Program-made: the position numbers and the translations under genes
The notes under the pieces: generated by a model
Database searches by the model: none
Told to the model about the DNA's origin: nothing
Seen by the model: the letters and a program-made list of their open reading frames with translations, nothing else
Shown here: positions 1 through 8,486 of the stretch, in pieces
Position numbering within the stretch: position 1 is the first letter of the stretch
Layout: each line of letters starts with the position of its first letter
Assembly: GCF_009811315.1 (NCBI RefSeq)
Contig: NZ_BLID01000012.1
Span: 32,274-96,273 of the forward strand
Reading direction: 5' to 3'
From: Vibrio atypicus
Lineage (GTDB): Bacteria; Pseudomonadota; Gammaproteobacteria; Enterobacterales; Vibrionaceae
DNA length: 64,000 nucleotides

Positions 1-2
1 GG

Positions 3-803
3 AGCCAAGCGCAAATTCAAGAAGAGCACGACTTTACTCTTGAACTGATTGAATCGGAGATCCCAGTTGCACCGCCCGTTGTGATTAACGGTCAATCACT
101 GCATCAATATCAAGGCTATCTATTCGCATTGTTTAGTAGTGTCGGTGGTCGTCAGTTTGAGGTCGACAATCTAGAGCAGCTAGAGGGCGTGGGTCGCTTT
201 CTTGGCCGTATCCATAAAGTCGGTGCCAAACAACCATTTCAGCACCGCCCAACCATCAGTTTGGACGAATACCTTTATCAACCACGTAAGTTACTCGAAA
301 ACTCGTCATTCATTCCCATGCATCTAGAGAATGCCTTTTTTAGCGATCTCGATTTGCTGATTAAAACCTTAGAGCAACATTGGGAAACTCCGAGCAGTAT
401 TATCCGCCTTCATGGTGACTGTCACCCTGGTAATATCCTGTGGCGTGACGGCCCGATGTTTGTCGATTTAGACGATTCACGTAATGGCCCGGCGATTCAA
501 GATCTCTGGATGTTACTTAGCGGCGAGCGCGCTGAAAAGCTCATGCAGTTGGATATCGTGTTAGAGGCCTATCAAGAATTTAACGACTTTAATAGCAACG
601 AATTGAAACTTATTGAGCCTTTACGCGGTCTACGAATGGTGCACTATATGGCATGGTTAGCAAAACGATGGCAAGATCCGGCGTTTCCGCTCGCCTTCCC
701 ATGGTTTAATGATCCAAAATATTGGGAAAGCCAAGTGCTTGGATTTAAAGAACAGATTTCGGCACTCAGTGAACCACCTTTGTCGCTTATGCCTCAGTGG
801 TAA
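3..803 (+). CDS. srkA: Stress response kinase SrkA (YihE), 5' end missing
   Basis: The reading frame is open from the window edge, so the N-terminus lies outside; 266 C-terminal residues are visible and the family is about 328 long. It is a Ser/Thr protein kinase of the aminoglycoside-phosphotransferase fold that in E. coli counters stress-induced cell death. Visible are the catalytic loop RLHGDCHPGNILW and the metal-binding segment FVDLDD (usually D-F/I-D). A GTG at 81 could be mistaken for a start, but clear family sequence precedes it. It lies 48 bases before dsbA, as in E. coli (yihE-dsbA), so read-through into dsbA is likely. Identification rests on motifs and synteny. Confidence 0.9.
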   Translation, partial: SQAQIQEEHDFTLELIESEIPVAPPVVINGQSLHQYQGYLFALFSSVGGRQFEVDNLEQLEGVGRFLGRIHKVGAKQPFQHRPTISLDEYLYQPRKLLENSSFIPMHLENAFFSDLDLLIKTLEQHWETPSSIIRLHGDCHPGNILWRDGPMFVDLDDSRNGPAIQDLWMLLSGERAEKLMQLDIVLEAYQEFNDFNSNELKLIEPLRGLRMVHYMAWLAKRWQDPAFPLAFPWFNDPKYWESQVLGFKEQISALSEPPLSLMPQW

Positions 804-851
804 GATGAAAATAACGCCAACAAGCCAAACAACAATAACATGGAGTCAACA

Positions 852-1454
852 ATGAAAAAGCTGTTTGCACTATTTGCAACATTGATGCTGAGCCTGACTG
901 CTCACGCGGCACAATTCAAAGAAGGTGAGCACTTTAAAGTTCTCGACCTAGTAGCATCAAAGAAACCAACCGTAACTGAGTTTTTCTCTTTTTACTGCCC
1001 GCACTGTAATACGTTTGAGCCAATCATCCAGCAGCTTAAAGCGCAATTGCCTGCAGATGCAAAATTCCAAAAGAACCACGTTTCTTTTATGGGGGGCAAC
1101 ATGGGTGAGTCGATGAGCAAAGCTTATGCGACCATGCTAGTGCTTAAAGCTGAAGACAAAATGACCCCTGTGCTATTTAACCGCATCCACAACATGCGTA
1201 AAGCACCGAAAAATGATGAAGAGTTACGTCAGATTTTCCTAGATGAAGGCATTAATGCGAAGAAATTCGATGCTGCATTCAAAGGTTTTGCCGTTGACTC
1301 AATGGTACGCCGATTTGATAAGCAATTTAAAGACAGCGGTTTGTCTGGTGTTCCTGCAGTTGTGGTAAACAATAAGTACCTAGTTCAAGCGCAAAGCATC
1401 GCGACAATTGATGAGTATTTTGAGCTGGTTAACTATCTGCTGACTCAGAAGTAA
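852..1454 (+). CDS. dsbA: Thiol:disulfide interchange protein DsbA
   Basis: Periplasmic oxidase that introduces disulfide bonds into exported proteins and is itself reoxidised by DsbB. The 200-residue product has a cleavable signal peptide (MKKLFALFATLMLSLTAHA), the thioredoxin-fold active site C49-P-H-C52 and a cis-proline segment (SGVPAVVV) near residue 165. An in-frame ATG at 840 exists, but the ATG at 852 is preferred: a GGAG ribosome site lies 7 bases before it and the signal peptide then starts with the usual MKK. In Vibrio this protein is known as TcpG/DsbA and is needed for folding pili and toxins. A stem-loop with a T-tract follows directly. Confidence 0.96.
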   Translation: MKKLFALFATLMLSLTAHAAQFKEGEHFKVLDLVASKKPTVTEFFSFYCPHCNTFEPIIQQLKAQLPADAKFQKNHVSFMGGNMGESMSKAYATMLVLKAEDKMTPVLFNRIHNMRKAPKNDEELRQIFLDEGINAKKFDAAFKGFAVDSMVRRFDKQFKDSGLSGVPAVVVNNKYLVQAQSIATIDEYFELVNYLLTQK

Positions 1455-1465
1455 TCAGTAAAGTG

Positions 1466-1492
1466 AAAAGGAGCCAACGGCTCCTTTTTTTA
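1466..1492 (+). terminator. Rho-independent terminator after dsbA
   Basis: Perfect inverted repeat AAAGGAGCC / GGCTCCTTT with a 3-base loop, followed by a run of T. It ends dsbA transcription. It touches the stop codon of the convergent yihG and may also act weakly in the other direction. Confidence 0.9.
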
Positions 1493-2374
1493 TTTACTCT
1501 GATAGATATCTTTTAGCAGATCATCTTTCTCTTGCCACACATTGCCCAACCATTGTTGGAATTGTCTTTTGTAAGGCTTATCTTGAAAGTAATCCCCACG
1601 AACCTGTTCATCCACCGGCAATACGTTTATTCGCACCACGACCTTTTTCATCCGCCCCATTAACAGATCTCTGAACGGCTTTTCTGTGTTTTCAGGGTAA
1701 GCCAGAGTGACATCAATGATACTTTCAAACTGATCCCCCATCGCAGCCAAGGTGTAAGCAATACCGCCGGTTTTAGGTTGCAATAAATATTGATAGCCCG
1801 CTTTGCTCTTACGCTGTTTTGCCTCAGTAAAACGGGTACCTTCAACGTAATTCACCACAGTTGTTGGGGAGTACTTAAATTTTTCACATGATCGTTTAGT
1901 CGTTTCTAAATCTTTACCGCGCATATGAGGATTGCGAATCAAATATTCGCGAGAATAGCGACGCATAAACGGCATATCGAGGGCCCAGCATGCCATCCCA
2001 ATAAATGGAACGTATAAAAGTTGTTGTTTTAAGAAGAACTTAGGCATTGGAATACGATCTTTAAACACACTGCAAAGAACCACTATGTCCGTCCAGCTCA
2101 AATGGTTGCTGATCATCAAATACCAACCAGATTTGTTCAGCTCTTCGCCCCCTTGAACATCCCACTCAATTCGATTCAATAAACGCAAAATCACAGCATT
2201 AATCGTCGCCCACAGCCACATCATTTTATTTGCTATTCGAGTACATATAGCTTTGAGCCGAGCGCTCGGCAGTAAAAATTTAAACAGCGCAATTACGCAA
2301 ATGATCAATGAACAGAATGCCGAATTAAATACGACAAGCACAACATTTAATACAAGAAGTAAATATGCCAACAT
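1490..2374 (-). CDS. yihG: 1-acyl-glycerol-3-phosphate acyltransferase family protein YihG
   Basis: Membrane-bound PlsC-type acyltransferase, 294 residues. Two hydrophobic N-terminal segments (about 1-35 and 50-65) precede the catalytic N-H-x4-D box (NHLSWTD, residues 90-96) and the glycerol-phosphate-binding EGTRF motif (178-182). In E. coli YihG sits beside dsbA and has lysophosphatidic-acid acyltransferase activity that alters phospholipid acyl composition; the same neighbourhood here supports orthology. It is convergent with dsbA and transcribed alone. The exact acyl-chain preference cannot be read from sequence. Confidence 0.85.
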   Translation of the reverse strand: MLAYLLLVLNVVLVVFNSAFCSLIICVIALFKFLLPSARLKAICTRIANKMMWLWATINAVILRLLNRIEWDVQGGEELNKSGWYLMISNHLSWTDIVVLCSVFKDRIPMPKFFLKQQLLYVPFIGMACWALDMPFMRRYSREYLIRNPHMRGKDLETTKRSCEKFKYSPTTVVNYVEGTRFTEAKQRKSKAGYQYLLQPKTGGIAYTLAAMGDQFESIIDVTLAYPENTEKPFRDLLMGRMKKVVVRINVLPVDEQVRGDYFQDKPYKRQFQQWLGNVWQEKDDLLKDIYQSK

Positions 2375-2543
2375 AGCGATTAATAATGAGATCCGTATGA
2401 AATAAATAAAACTTTCATGTGTGAATAATAAAACAGCGTGTAATTATACTAGTCCTTAAGCACATTGGAATCGTTGTCGTTATGGTCAGATTAGTTAGTT
2501 TGATACGGATTCTGAGTCATAGATATCAAGTAGGGAAACCTTC

Positions 2544-3524
2544 ATGAACAAAACACTTTCAGCAATCACACTCGCTCTGTTCGTAACACCTGCCGTAGCT
2601 CAACTCTCTGAACAGGCAGGATTCAGCGGAGAAATCAGCCTTAACACCGGATACACTTCTTCAACATCCAACTTTAATGCCTCTGGCGATAAGAAAATCG
2701 ACTCACTCAACCATGATCCAGATACTGAAAATGGCTTTCTTGTCGCACCTTTAGGTAGCTTAGCGTATACCTTTGGTGAAACATTAAACCAGCAAGTCTA
2801 TGCGGGTATGTCTCGTGACGACATTGCCGTCGGTACCCTCGCGCTTGAACTCGGCTATAAATATCAATTAGATTCAGGCATGGTCATTGATGCCTCTTAT
2901 CTGCCAACAGTGATGTCCGGTGAAGTATGGGAAGACCCATATGTGGTCGGCGAAAACCGAAACAAAACGGATGAAACGGGCAACGCTTATCGAATTAAAT
3001 TGAGCAACCTTTTCAATACCGCACTAACACTCGATGCCGCCTATGGCACCAAAAATGTTGAAGACGAGCTATCTGGTCAAACACAATTAACCACAGAGCA
3101 AGCGAAGCAGCTAGAACGAGACAGCAAATCTTACTATCTAAAAGGCAGTTACCGCTTACCTTTGAATCGAACTACGTTTCTTCTTCCTTCTGTGACGATG
3201 ATCCAAACAGATGCTGATGGTGAGGCAAATTCCTATCGCTCACTTGGTGCAGAGCTCTCACTATTTAAGATCATCAATCGCCACCAATTTGCTCTAACCG
3301 CAAGTTATGCGAATCGCGCGTACGACAGTGAAAACCCACTCTACAACAAAACTCGCGATGAAAATGAATTTGGCTTTTTTGCAGCTTACGAATATCAACA
3401 GTTTATGGGTTGGCAAAATTGGTCACTAATCAGCTTTGCCGGTTATGGCACCACACAAGCCAACATCGACTTTTATGATCAACAAGAATCCATCCTCTCG
3501 GTGGGTATTAACTACCAGTTTTAA
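2544..3524 (+). CDS. DUF2860-like outer-membrane beta-barrel protein
   Basis: Product of 326 residues with a signal peptide (first 19 residues, ending AVA) and a mature part made of alternating amphipathic strands rich in aromatic and polar residues. It ends in the typical outer-membrane signature with C-terminal phenylalanine (VGINYQF). It resembles the DUF2860 family common in Vibrio; function is unknown. A good ribosome site (AGGGAAACC) lies before the ATG. It stands alone between the yihG promoter side and convergent comM, with 169 bases of upstream intergenic DNA. Channel, adhesin or structural role cannot be distinguished from sequence. Confidence 0.7.
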   Translation: MNKTLSAITLALFVTPAVAQLSEQAGFSGEISLNTGYTSSTSNFNASGDKKIDSLNHDPDTENGFLVAPLGSLAYTFGETLNQQVYAGMSRDDIAVGTLALELGYKYQLDSGMVIDASYLPTVMSGEVWEDPYVVGENRNKTDETGNAYRIKLSNLFNTALTLDAAYGTKNVEDELSGQTQLTTEQAKQLERDSKSYYLKGSYRLPLNRTTFLLPSVTMIQTDADGEANSYRSLGAELSLFKIINRHQFALTASYANRAYDSENPLYNKTRDENEFGFFAAYEYQQFMGWQNWSLISFAGYGTTQANIDFYDQQESILSVGINYQF

Positions 3525-3531
3525 GTATAAA

Positions 3532-3564
3532 GCCCGCAAGTACGTAAATTAACGGTTTGCGGGC
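3532..3564. terminator. Inverted repeat between convergent genes, possible terminator
   Basis: Perfect 8-bp arms GCCCGCAA (3532-3539) and TTGCGGGC (3557-3564) separated by 17 bases, placed between the convergent stop codons of the DUF2860-like gene and comM. There is no strong T-tract on either side, so terminator activity is uncertain. Confidence 0.4.
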
Positions 3565-3570
3565 AGCTAC

Positions 3571-5094
3571 TTATACCGCTTGCGCCGTTAACTGCTTCAA
3601 TAACCTATCCATTGAACGATACCCTAATGCCTCTGCTAAGTGAGCTTTTTCAATCTGCTCAGTTCCTTCCAAATCGGCAATCGTGCGAGCTACTTTAATT
3701 ATTCGATGGTAAGCACGAATCGATAAACCAAGGCGATGCAGCGCACTCTCTAAAAACTGCGCATCGGCCTTTTGCAGCGGACAATAGCGCTCAATCTCTC
3801 GACTCCCAAGTAGGGCATTAACCTTGTTTGCTCTGGCCAACATCCGCCTACGCGCAGCAAAGACTCTTGCTTTGACGACCTGTGTTTCTTCCCCCCTATC
3901 ACCACCTTCTGCAAGAGTTCCTTTAGGTAGAGCAGGGATCTCTAACGACATATCAAACCTATCTAGCAGCGGCCCAGAAAGGCGACTCAGGTAACGAAGA
4001 ATAGTTTGAGGATTAACCCGAGATTGACTGCCTTCGTAGTACCCGGTCGGGCTCGGGTTCAAAGCGCCAACCAATTGAAAGCGCGCCGGAAAACGCGTCT
4101 TACCTTGAGCGCGTGAAATAATAATCTCCCCCGACTCAAGTGGCTCACGTAACGAGTCCAAGACTTTTCTCTCAAACTCTGGCATCTCATCAAGAAACAA
4201 CAAGCCATTGTGTGCCAATGAGATTTCCCCAGGGCGCGGAATTGAGCCCCCTCCAACTAATGCAGCCATCGAACTTGAATGATGTGGCGCTCGAAAAGGA
4301 CGCTGCTTCCAATTGTTTGCATTGATTTCTTGTTGGGTTAACGAGGCCACCGAAGCTGTTTCCATCGCCTCCTCTTCATTCATCTCAGGCAATAAGTCGC
4401 ACAGTCTCGACGCAAGCATGGTTTTCCCCGTGCCCGGCGGCCCGAGAAAGAGAAGGTTGTGATTACCTGCTGCCGCAATCTCAAGAGCACGCTTTCCCTG
4501 TTGCTGACCAATAATATCTTGCAAATCTCTGCCTGTTTTAGCTGTGGATGGTACCTCAGGCGTTTGGTGGAGAGTTAAAGCTTGTTGGCCACATAAGTCA
4601 CCACACACCTCCAATAAACTTTGTGCAGATTTATGCACCTCTTCGCCAACTAAGGCCGCTTGGTCTCCATTTTGTTCTGGCACCACCAAACAACGCTTTT
4701 CTCGATTAGCGGCAAGGGCTGCTGGTAGTACGCCTTTCACACTGCGTAGCTCACCAGAAAGAGCCAACTCACCAATAAACTCTTTGTCAGATAAATGAGT
4801 CAATGGAATTTGCTCAGAAGCCGCAAGAATGCCCAGAGCTATCGGCAGGTCGAATCGACCTCCCTCTTTAGGCAAATCGGCAGGAGCCAAATTAACCGTG
4901 ATCCGTTTGGCTGGAAATTCAAAGCGCGAGTTAATGATCGCACTTCGCACTCTGTCGCGAGACTCCTTTACAGTCGTCTCTGGTAAGCCAACTAAGGTAA
5001 ACCCTGGCATACCATTACTAATGTGGACTTCTACCGTCACACTCGGGGCCTCAACGCCTACAGACGCTCGGCTATGAATTACCGCTAATCCCAT
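3571..5094 (-). CDS. comM: YifB/ComM family AAA+ helicase for natural transformation
   Basis: Mg-chelatase-like AAA+ ATPase of 507 residues. In V. cholerae and Haemophilus the family member ComM is a hexameric helicase that extends branch migration of incoming single-stranded DNA during natural transformation. Visible are the N-terminal ChlI domain (MGLAVIHSRA onward), Walker A GPPGTGKTM, Walker B LLFLDEMPEF and the Mg-chelatase C-terminal domain. The frame could begin six codons earlier at a TTG (5112), but the ATG at 5094 matches the conserved family start. It is transcribed divergently from the ilv operon. In Vibrio the role fits chitin-induced competence. Confidence 0.92.
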   Translation of the reverse strand: MGLAVIHSRASVGVEAPSVTVEVHISNGMPGFTLVGLPETTVKESRDRVRSAIINSRFEFPAKRITVNLAPADLPKEGGRFDLPIALGILAASEQIPLTHLSDKEFIGELALSGELRSVKGVLPAALAANREKRCLVVPEQNGDQAALVGEEVHKSAQSLLEVCGDLCGQQALTLHQTPEVPSTAKTGRDLQDIIGQQQGKRALEIAAAGNHNLLFLGPPGTGKTMLASRLCDLLPEMNEEEAMETASVASLTQQEINANNWKQRPFRAPHHSSSMAALVGGGSIPRPGEISLAHNGLLFLDEMPEFERKVLDSLREPLESGEIIISRAQGKTRFPARFQLVGALNPSPTGYYEGSQSRVNPQTILRYLSRLSGPLLDRFDMSLEIPALPKGTLAEGGDRGEETQVVKARVFAARRRMLARANKVNALLGSREIERYCPLQKADAQFLESALHRLGLSIRAYHRIIKVARTIADLEGTEQIEKAHLAEALGYRSMDRLLKQLTAQAV

Positions 5095-5212
5095 ATCACT
5101 CTCACACTCCAAACGCGCACTATTTATCTCCCTGATAGTTGGCTTAAATAGTCATCAGCTTTGTTATATAGCCTGCTCAGTTGCTGAAAGAATGTGAAAA
5201 AAGTATGAGTTT

Positions 5213-5241
5213 TTGCTTGTCATTTAACGGAATTGTATGTT
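5213..5241 (+). promoter_or_regulatory. Possible sigma-70 promoter of the ilv operon
   Basis: TTGCTT (5213-5218) and TATGTT (5236-5241) are separated by 17 bases and lie about 60 bases before the leader peptide. The match is moderate and unsupported by mapping; it is the best pair I see in this gap. Confidence 0.35.
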
Positions 5242-5301
5242 ACCACTAGAGACGCAAACAATTTCGTACCACATTAGGTACTAGAATCGATAGAAAGAGC
5301 T

Positions 5302-5391
5302 ATGAACCTTAACGCCCGCTTCAACGCACTGATTGTCCTGATTATCGTGGTCATTATTGATTCCACGCGGGGGCTGGTGGGCGAAAGATAA
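5302..5391 (+). CDS. ilvL: ilv operon leader peptide
   Basis: A 29-residue reading frame starting MNLNARFNA and then running through ten consecutive branched-chain residues (L-I-V-L-I-I-V-V-I-I, codons 10-19), with a further L-V pair at 25-26. It is the sensor of transcription attenuation: ribosome stalling on Leu/Ile/Val codons when charged tRNA is scarce favours the antiterminator. The stop codon lies 17 bases before the terminator stem. Its last third contains the bases that form the alternative antiterminator pairing (5367-5373). The frame is too short for ordinary gene finders but its composition and position leave little doubt. Confidence 0.93.
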   Translation: MNLNARFNALIVLIIVVIIDSTRGLVGER

Positions 5392-5439
5392 CCACAGAAT
5401 TTCAAAAACCCCCGCACTGAAAAGTCCGGGGGTTTTTTT
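5367..5439 (+). terminator. ilv attenuator with mutually exclusive antiterminator
   Basis: Terminator stem AAACCCCCG (5406-5414) with CGGGGGTTT (5427-5435), then a T-run to 5439. The ascending arm CCCCCGC (5409-5415) is also perfectly complementary to GCGGGGG (5367-5373) inside ilvL, giving the competing antiterminator expected for ribosome-mediated attenuation. Confidence 0.9.
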
Positions 5440-5532
5440 ACAACTTATTACGCTGAAAAATTAGACTGAAATAGAGCTTATCCTAACCGTAGTCGTTCAT
5501 GGTTAGAGATGACAGGAAGAATGGGAGCGCAC

Positions 5533-5589
5533 ATGAAGTGCAATGCAACACAATATCGTCCAAACGATAAAAAAGGAGGCTTACGATGA
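5533..5589 (+). CDS. Candidate 18-codon small ORF overlapping the ilvG start (ilvX-like position)
   Basis: Frame ATG 5533 to TGA 5587-5589, encoding MKCNATQYRPNDKKGGLR. A GGGAG ribosome site lies at 5523-5527, five bases before the ATG; an in-frame ATG at 5521 could extend it by four residues. Its stop overlaps the ilvG start (ATGA at 5586-5589), the usual arrangement for translational coupling. E. coli has a small gene, ilvX, in the same place between ilvL and ilvG, but I see no residue similarity to it. Whether it is translated or functional is inference. Confidence 0.45.
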   Translation: MKCNATQYRPNDKKGGLR

Positions 5590-7232
5590 CAGGTGCCCAG
5601 TTAGTCGTAGCCGCATTAAAGCAACAAGGGATTGAAACCGTATTTGGTTATCCTGGCGGCGCTATCATGCCAATTTATGATGCCCTCTATGATGGTGGTG
5701 TAGAACACATCCTCTGTCGACATGAACAAGGGGCGGCCATGGCAGCGATCGGTATGGCTCGTGCCACACAAGATGTCGCTGTTTGCATGGCAACATCAGG
5801 TCCAGGCGCAACCAACCTAGTTACAGGCCTTGCTGACGCCTTTATGGACTCAATTCCGTTAGTTGCAATCACAGGTCAGGTCGCGAGCTCCCACATTGGT
5901 ACTGATGCATTCCAAGAGATGGATGTGATCGGTATGTCACTCTCTTGTACTAAGCACAGCTACCTAGTCACTGATATCAATGAACTAGCACCAACGTTGG
6001 CAGAAGCGTTTGAAGTAGCAAAAACAGGCCGACCAGGCCCTGTCATTGTCGATATCGCGAAAGATGTTCAATTAGGTCAAGCTCCTGTTGATGTCTTACC
6101 TCCTTTTACGCCACCAGCAATGCCAGTTGCGAGCCCAGAATCCATTGCTTTAGCACAAACACTGCTTTCTCAAAGCTCTCGCCCAGTTCTGTATGTTGGT
6201 GGGGGTGTGCAACTTGGCCGAGCAACTGATGCTGTCCGTGAGTTTGTACGTTTAAACCCAATGCCTTCTGTAAGTACATTAAAAGGTCTAGGGACGATCG
6301 AGCGCCATGACCCACACTACTTAGGCATGCTAGGCATGCACGGCACTAAAGCGGCAAATTTGGTCGTTCAAGAGTGTGATTTGTTGATTGCAGTCGGTGC
6401 GCGCTTTGATGACCGAGTAACAGGTAAACTCGATACCTTCGCTCCAAATGCCAAAGTGATTCATATCGATATCGATGCGGCAGAAATCCACAAACTACGC
6501 CAAGCGAACGCACCTGTGCGCGGCGAAATTCCGGCAGTACTACCTCAATTAGAATTAAGCCAAGACATCACACCTTGGGTTAAACACAGCGAAAGTCTGC
6601 GTAGCGGATTTAAATGGCGCTATGACCACCCTGGCGATCTGATCTTCGCTCCGGGTCTACTCAAGCAACTTTCTGATCTAATGCCAGATAGCTCTATTGT
6701 CTCTACTGATGTTGGTCAGCACCAAATGTGGGCAGCACAGCACATTCAGCCACGCGATCCACAAAACTTCATCACTTCAGCAGGCCTTGGCACTATGGGC
6801 TTCGGTTTGCCAGCTGCGATGGGTGCAGCAGTCGCACGTCCAGATGACCAGTCAATCCTAATCACAGGTGACGGTTCATTTATGATGAACGTTCAAGAGC
6901 TTGGTACGCTTAAACGTCGCCAAATCCCTGTGAAGATCGTTCTACTCAACAACCAACGCTTGGGCATGGTTCGTCAATGGCAATCACTGTTCTTTGATGG
7001 CCGCCACAGCGAAACGATTTTGGATGACAACCCTGATTTTGTCATGCTAGCTAAAGCCTTCGACATCCCTGGCAAAACCATCACCAAGAAAGAAGAGGTT
7101 GAGCCAGCTCTTAAAGAGATGCTAGAAAGTAAGACGTCTTACATGCTTCATGTTTTAATCGATGAAGAAGAAAACGTATGGCCGCTTGTACCGCCAGGTG
7201 CTTCAAATAATGAAATGCTGGAGAACACATAA
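5586..7232 (+). CDS. ilvG: Acetolactate synthase II large (catalytic) subunit
   Basis: ThDP-dependent enzyme condensing pyruvate with pyruvate or 2-oxobutyrate, the first common step of valine, leucine and isoleucine synthesis. At 548 residues it is full length and unbroken, unlike the frameshifted E. coli K-12 gene. It shows the catalytic glutamate segment RHEQGAAMA (near residue 47) and the ThDP/Mg motif starting GDGSFMMN (near residue 428) and ending in NN. A very strong ribosome site (AAAAGGAGG) lies 6 bases before the ATG. First enzyme gene of the operon; ilvM follows after one base. Confidence 0.96.
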   Translation: MTGAQLVVAALKQQGIETVFGYPGGAIMPIYDALYDGGVEHILCRHEQGAAMAAIGMARATQDVAVCMATSGPGATNLVTGLADAFMDSIPLVAITGQVASSHIGTDAFQEMDVIGMSLSCTKHSYLVTDINELAPTLAEAFEVAKTGRPGPVIVDIAKDVQLGQAPVDVLPPFTPPAMPVASPESIALAQTLLSQSSRPVLYVGGGVQLGRATDAVREFVRLNPMPSVSTLKGLGTIERHDPHYLGMLGMHGTKAANLVVQECDLLIAVGARFDDRVTGKLDTFAPNAKVIHIDIDAAEIHKLRQANAPVRGEIPAVLPQLELSQDITPWVKHSESLRSGFKWRYDHPGDLIFAPGLLKQLSDLMPDSSIVSTDVGQHQMWAAQHIQPRDPQNFITSAGLGTMGFGLPAAMGAAVARPDDQSILITGDGSFMMNVQELGTLKRRQIPVKIVLLNNQRLGMVRQWQSLFFDGRHSETILDDNPDFVMLAKAFDIPGKTITKKEEVEPALKEMLESKTSYMLHVLIDEEENVWPLVPPGASNNEMLENT

Positions 7233-7233
7233 C

Positions 7234-7518
7234 ATGGAAAGATATCTACTCGACATTAAAGCCGATGATAAGCCGGTACTGTTAGAACGTGTTCTTCGCG
7301 TAGTGCGCCACCGTGGCTTTATCGTCAAGCAAGTGGCAGGTACGCAAAATCACGAGAGCAAAATAGCTAGCGTTGAAATCATTGTCGACAGTGATCGCCC
7401 TATCTCATTTTTGACCAATCAGATCGAAAAACTATGGGATGTCCGCACTGTTGAGGTCACGCAAATCGCTCGTGACGAATTACCAAATAACAACTTACAA
7501 CAAAAGATTTGTGCATAA
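7234..7518 (+). CDS. ilvM: Acetolactate synthase II small (regulatory) subunit
   Basis: A 94-residue protein starting MERYLLDIKADDKPVLLERV, a single ACT-type fold (residues 4-75) that partners IlvG. The frame stays open upstream to 7162, but the ATG at 7234 matches the family start, lies just after the ilvG stop and follows the ribosome site GGAG at 7220-7223. The isozyme II small subunit generally gives little valine inhibition, in contrast to IlvN and IlvH. ilvE starts 11 bases downstream. Confidence 0.93.
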   Translation: MERYLLDIKADDKPVLLERVLRVVRHRGFIVKQVAGTQNHESKIASVEIIVDSDRPISFLTNQIEKLWDVRTVEVTQIARDELPNNNLQQKICA

Positions 7519-7529
7519 GGAAGGCAATA

Positions 7530-8474
7530 ATGGCTACAAAAACAGCAGATTACATTTGGTTTAATGGTGAAATGGTTCCTTGGGCAGAGGCAAACGTCCA
7601 CGTTTTGACTCATGCTATGCACTACGGTACTTCAGTTTTTGAAGGCGTACGCTGCTACAACACACCAAAAGGTCCAATTGTCTTCCGCCATCTTGAGCAC
7701 GCAAAGCGCTTAAAAGATTCAGCGAAAATCTACCGCTTCCCTATCCCGTACACGGTTGAAGAGATCATGGAAGCGACGCGCGAAACAATCCGTCAAAATA
7801 AACTGGATAGCGCTTACATCCGTCCACTCGGCTTTGTCGGTAACGTTGGTCTTGGTGTATGTCCACCAGCAGGCACGGAAATGGAACTGATCATTGCCGC
7901 ATTCCCTTGGGGTTCTTACCTAGGCGAAGAAGCACTAGAAAATGGTGTGGATGCAATGATCTCTAGCTGGAACCGCGCTGCACCAAACACAATTCCAACT
8001 GCAGCAAAAGCAGGCGGTAACTACCTATCATCACTACTGGTTGGTGGTGAAGCTCGTCGCCATGGTTACGATGAAGGTATCGCACTGAGCGTGGATGGCT
8101 ACCTATCTGAAGGTGCTGGTGAAAACATCTTTGTGATTAAAGATGGCGTAATCATGACTCCTCCAGCAACCAGTGCCATTCTACCGGGTATCACGCGTGA
8201 CTCGATCATGACTATCGCACGCGATCGCGGCTATGAAGTACGTGAAGCAAACATTGCTCGTGAAGCGCTTTACCTTGCAGATGAAGTCTTCATGACAGGT
8301 ACAGCGGCAGAAGTCGTGCCAGTATCCACCATCGACAAAATTGAAGTGGGCAGCGGCAAACGCGGTCCAATTACGAAAGAACTTCAAGAAGCTTACTTCG
8401 GCCTATTTAACGGCACCACAGAAGATAAGTGGGGTTGGTTAGATTACGTTTACCCAGCAGACGCGGCAAAATAA
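7530..8474 (+). CDS. ilvE: Branched-chain amino-acid aminotransferase
   Basis: PLP fold-type IV transaminase catalysing the last step of valine, leucine and isoleucine synthesis with glutamate as amino donor. The 314-residue length agrees with the E. coli enzyme (309). The PLP-binding lysine lies in TAAKAGGNYLSS (near residue 160), and the phosphate-binding MTGTAAEVVPV is near 255. The frame extends upstream to 7509, but the ATG at 7530 follows AAGGAAGG and starts the conserved MATKTADYIWFNGE region. Internal gene of ilvGMEDA. Confidence 0.95.
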   Translation: MATKTADYIWFNGEMVPWAEANVHVLTHAMHYGTSVFEGVRCYNTPKGPIVFRHLEHAKRLKDSAKIYRFPIPYTVEEIMEATRETIRQNKLDSAYIRPLGFVGNVGLGVCPPAGTEMELIIAAFPWGSYLGEEALENGVDAMISSWNRAAPNTIPTAAKAGGNYLSSLLVGGEARRHGYDEGIALSVDGYLSEGAGENIFVIKDGVIMTPPATSAILPGITRDSIMTIARDRGYEVREANIAREALYLADEVFMTGTAAEVVPVSTIDKIEVGSGKRGPITKELQEAYFGLFNGTTEDKWGWLDYVYPADAAK

Positions 8475-8486
8475 GGAAGTAGTAAG

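Noticed and set aside
5586..7232. Possible ilvG frameshift as in E. coli K-12
   Set aside because: The frame is open and full length through the ThDP motif to the stop.
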